Below are positions 21,239-22,820 of a DNA stretch of 22,820 bases, in pieces (position 1 is the stretch's first letter; every line of letters starts with the position of its first letter). Source of the DNA: a virus; IMG/VR virus record IMGVR_UViG_3300003877_000012, positions 1 through 22,820 of that record; one strand, given 5' to 3'. The notes under the pieces are model-generated. The model had not been told where the DNA came from and did not search any database. It worked only from the letters and a program-made list of their open reading frames with translations. Position numbers and translations under genes: made by a program.

Positions 21239-21425
21239 ATTAAAGCAGTACCGGGAACACGCGGGCCTCACTCAGTATGAGCTATCGAGAAAAACGGGCC
21301 TTAGCTTGTCGATGATCAGTAAAGTCGAGCGCGATGAAACGGGCATATCGATCGAGAACGCGTTCTTCTTATCCGATGCACTGGGTGCAACCATGGAGGA
21401 AATTTGGGGGCTTAGGGTCTCTTAG
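21231..21425 (+). CDS. XRE/Cro-like helix-turn-helix regulator (64 aa)
   Basis: Residues 4-60 fit the HTH_3 (Cro/CI) domain: LKQYREHAGLTQYELSRKTG, then LSLSMISKVERDETGISIEN, then ALGATMEEIWG. The recognition helix is about residues 27-36 (SMISKVERDE). The protein is the domain alone, like Cro or small C-proteins. It overlaps the preceding gene, and its end overlaps by 14 bases the end of the convergent gene on the other strand. It would regulate P3 or the early/late switch. Confidence 0.8.
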   Translation: MNKLKQYREHAGLTQYELSRKTGLSLSMISKVERDETGISIENAFFLSDALGATMEEIWGLRVS

Positions 21426-21669
21426 CGTGGGCTTTTGAGCTTGGTTCGTGGGAGTCAACTTCTAAGCGCTCAACCCTGGAGAGTAAAGGATCTACTAAAG
21501 GGGCAGGACACTCTTGTTTAATGTCCGCAATCAGCCGCTGTGAATAGGCGTCGATCACTTTCCCCAGGCCGATGTTATTAAAGGCCACCGACAACACCAT
21601 CAAAGATCCGGCAAAGACCAGCGCGCTCTTACTGGCGTACTGCTCTAGACCTGGTTGCTTGGCTTTCAT
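21412..21669 (-). CDS. Single-membrane-segment protein in lysis operon (85 aa)
   Basis: The last gene of the leftward operon, starting with a TAATG overlap. One hydrophobic segment, SALVFAGSLMVLSVAFNNIG (about 15-34), follows a short polar N-terminus, and the rest is soluble with a basic end. It might be a holin-like or accessory lysis protein, because it directly follows an Rz1-like gene, but a single segment and the absence of an adjacent endolysin leave this open. Confidence 0.6.
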   Translation of the reverse strand: MKAKQPGLEQYASKSALVFAGSLMVLSVAFNNIGLGKVIDAYSQRLIADIKQECPAPLVDPLLSRVERLEVDSHEPSSKAHAKRP

Positions 21670-21914
21670 TATTTATGGGCTTCGTTGTGGGCTTTGATCA
21701 GTGTTTCAATTCGTGCTTGTCTTATTCGGCACACTTCTTGATTTTGGAAAATCTTTTGGCCAACGGCATCGAGCATCGACGCTTTTTCTTCCTCGGAGAA
21801 TTTCTGAAAATTACATTGTGTCGGAATGGTGAGTGATTTATGGACATTGACATAGCGAGTGGAGCACCCTGGGAGCACAACGAGAAAGACCAAAGCGAGC
21901 AGGGCGGCTTTCAT
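21669..21914 (-). CDS. Outer-membrane lipoprotein, probable o-spanin (Rz1-like)
   Basis: A short signal sequence MKAALLALVFLVVLPGC ends in the lipobox LPGC with Cys17 as lipidation site. The mature part of 65 residues has IPTQC and a terminal helix CRIRQARIETLIKAHNEA, similar in layout to Rz1-type outer spanins. With the i-spanin-like protein at 22263-22523 it could form the two-component spanin that breaks the outer membrane at lysis. The two genes are not nested as in lambda but separated by two small genes. The mature part is less proline-rich than lambda Rz1. Confidence 0.6.
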   Translation of the reverse strand: MKAALLALVFLVVLPGCSTRYVNVHKSLTIPTQCNFQKFSEEEKASMLDAVGQKIFQNQEVCRIRQARIETLIKAHNEAHK

Positions 21915-22165
21915 ATCGATTCAAATCCTGGAGCCACACGGGTATCTAAAAATAGATCGATAAGGTCTCTTTCTACTAGTCTTAGCTCGCCGAGTAGAAT
22001 TAGCGCTTTGCTATCTATGCCGAACTGGTTCCAACAGTTCCCTTCGCCATCGACACCGAGAGCAATAATCGATTGAACTTCTCCCGCTTTCGCTCGCTCT
22101 AAGATATTTTCAATAACTGAAATAGCGTTTTTATTTACTTTTAGCGTGTTGATTTCTGTAATCAT
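21911..22165 (-). CDS. Conserved-type small phage protein (84 aa)
   Basis: ATG 22165 overlaps the preceding stop as ATGA and is chosen over an ATG at 22186. The sequence NAISVIENILERAKAGEVQS, IIALGVDGEGNCWNQFGIDS, then LILLGELRLVERDLIDLF matches a pattern I recall from small phage proteins of unknown function (ERA-x-GE-V, VD/G, G-x-LxLL). It is alpha/beta, without a membrane segment. Its role in this operon is not known. Confidence 0.65.
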   Translation of the reverse strand: MITEINTLKVNKNAISVIENILERAKAGEVQSIIALGVDGEGNCWNQFGIDSKALILLGELRLVERDLIDLFLDTRVAPGFESI

Positions 22166-22266
22166 TTTGATTTCGCTAACACACATTTAGTGCACGTTGG
22201 TTGGTCTTTTTGTGTATGAAATTCGTTGCCACATTTGCTACAGCGCTTTATAGCTAACTCGTTCAT
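22162..22266 (-). CDS. 34-residue zinc-ribbon protein
   Basis: ATG 22266-22264 overlaps the stop of the i-spanin-like gene as ATGA, and its own stop overlaps the next start as ATGA. The product MNELAIKRCSKCGNEFHTQK continues DQPTCTKCVLAKSK. Cysteines 9, 12, 25 and 28 form CxxC-N12-CxxC, a compact zinc ribbon, with many lysines around. Both-side coupling and the four-cysteine set make it a real gene despite its length. It may bind nucleic acid or a host protein. Confidence 0.7.
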   Translation of the reverse strand: MNELAIKRCSKCGNEFHTQKDQPTCTKCVLAKSK

Positions 22267-22523
22267 ATCTCATTCTTCCAATCTATTGAGGATTTTTCGA
22301 TATTCTCGATTAGCTTCTCTTCTGTTATTTCAGCTTCTTTCGCAGCACGTTCAATAATGTTATCAATTTTCTTTTCGGTCTCTAGCCCAGCGTTTTTTGC
22401 TTTCAATTCGCGCTTTTGAAACGACAAAATCTTGACGTAAGCGAGCAAGCCAACAATTAAAGCGGACAAAACCGCTGTTATTTTAATCCAAATTCCACTG
22501 AAAAGTGCTTTCATGTAGCCCAT
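22263..22523 (-). CDS. Membrane-anchored coiled-coil protein, probable i-spanin
   Basis: The 86-residue product has an N-terminal membrane segment (IWIKITAVLSALIVGLLAYV, about 11-30) followed by a charged helix (FQKRELKAKNAGLETEKKID, NIIERAAKEAEITEEKLIEN), the layout of inner-membrane spanins (Rz and DUF2681-type). GAGAG stands before ATG. It is the first gene of the leftward operon. With the lipoprotein at 21669-21914 it would form the spanin complex; sequence alone does not exclude another membrane role. Confidence 0.6.
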   Translation of the reverse strand: MGYMKALFSGIWIKITAVLSALIVGLLAYVKILSFQKRELKAKNAGLETEKKIDNIIERAAKEAEITEEKLIENIEKSSIDWKNEI

Positions 22524-22547
22524 TCTACTCTCTTTTTAAATTATTTG

Positions 22548-22596
22548 CATTTATTTCCGCATAACCCTTGCGTTACGATAATCATTGCGTTACAGT
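22548..22596 (+). promoter_or_regulatory. Early promoter P2, second copy of P1
   Basis: CATTTATTT at 22548-22556, TTGCGT at 22568-22573, TAATCATTG at 22579-22587 in a 17-base spacer, TACAGT at 22591-22596. Spacing to -35 and -10 and the 9-mer are the same as in P1. The distance from -35 to ATG is 87 bases, against 82 for P1. Confidence 0.65.
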
Positions 22597-22654
22597 ACTT
22601 GTGAGCTGAGGACTTGACCCAAAGCAAACTTAAAACAAACCAAAGGCGAAAATT

Positions 22655-22820
22655 ATGATTAATCTAAAAGAAATGCAAGTAACAACTATTCAGTTTTTCG
22701 ATTACTCGAACGCAGATAACTGCACTGACTATTCAGCTAATATTATTTTAGATGAAAAGCTAGTAATACAGTTGAGCGGAAACGAGAACGAAGCCCATAA
22801 AGCCTCAATCCCAAGCGCAA
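22655..22820 (+). CDS. Partial early protein at right edge (55 aa visible)
   Basis: ATG 22655 follows a leader similar to those at 17947 and 18200 (acttaaaacaaaccaaaggc before it, with AAGG as ribosome site). The visible part starts MINLKEMQVTTIQFFDYSNA and is acidic, with strands and one cysteine; the frame is open to the end of the window. No family is recognised. It is probably the first gene of another early operon under P2. Confidence 0.65.
   Translation, partial: MINLKEMQVTTIQFFDYSNADNCTDYSANIILDEKLVIQLSGNENEAHKASIPSA

Overview
The window reads as one continuous piece of a tailed double-stranded DNA bacteriophage (or prophage), most likely of podovirus type with a Gram-negative host. 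Support comes from a complete head module on the minus strand (terminase small and large subunits, portal, scaffold, an N4-gp56-type major capsid protein, a neck adaptor), the absence of tail-tube, tape-measure or sheath genes in the 15 kb that follow, and a spanin-like pair with a lipobox, which implies an outer membrane. No host genes, ribosomal RNA or tRNA are seen. The host genus cannot be read from the sequence.

Layout. (1) Positions 1-15958, minus strand: a tightly packed late operon read right to left: terS, terL, two small proteins, portal, small protein, scaffold, major capsid protein, small protein, probable capsid decoration protein, two small proteins, neck adaptor, large neck/stabilisation-like protein, three small beta-rich virion proteins, one unknown, one exported protein, a large Gly/Pro-rich coiled-coil virion protein, a GNAT-fold protein, and the start of a cationic membrane-active-looking protein that leaves the window. 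Most junctions are ATGA/TAATG overlaps, so translation is probably coupled. (2) Positions 15959-17971: about 2 kb with no convincing gene, densely packed with short tandem repeats (units of 8, 9, 11, 12 and 20 bp), two mirror-image 11-bp iteron arrays around an A/T-only stretch, a perfect 29-bp inverted repeat, phased TGGTCA sites and about 30 GATC sites. It separates the leftward late genes from the rightward early genes and is the best candidate for a replication origin, packaging site and/or regulatory hub. (3) Positions 17972-20765, plus strand: an early operon of eleven small, mostly unrecognised proteins behind a sigma70-like promoter. (4) Positions 20766-21425, plus: a probable terminator, a promoter overlapping a palindrome, and two helix-turn-helix regulators (excisionase/MerR-like and Cro/XRE-like). 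(5) Positions 21412-22523, minus: a small operon with an i-spanin-like protein, a 34-residue zinc ribbon, a conserved small phage protein, an Rz1-like lipoprotein and a single-membrane-segment protein. (6) Positions 22524-22820, plus: a second copy of the early promoter and leader, followed by the start of another early gene.

How the parts fit: the early promoter type occurs twice with the same spacing, an identical 9-mer in its spacer and a related leader before the start codon, which suggests a co-regulated early regulon. The HTH pair may control the switch or autoregulate through its own palindrome. The late operon packages DNA through terS/terL/portal into a capsid built with the scaffold, then closes the head with the adaptor and neck proteins. 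No endolysin, integrase, DNA polymerase or RNA polymerase is present here; they must lie outside the window or be absent. The least explained part is the 2-kb repeat region together with the early genes it faces.
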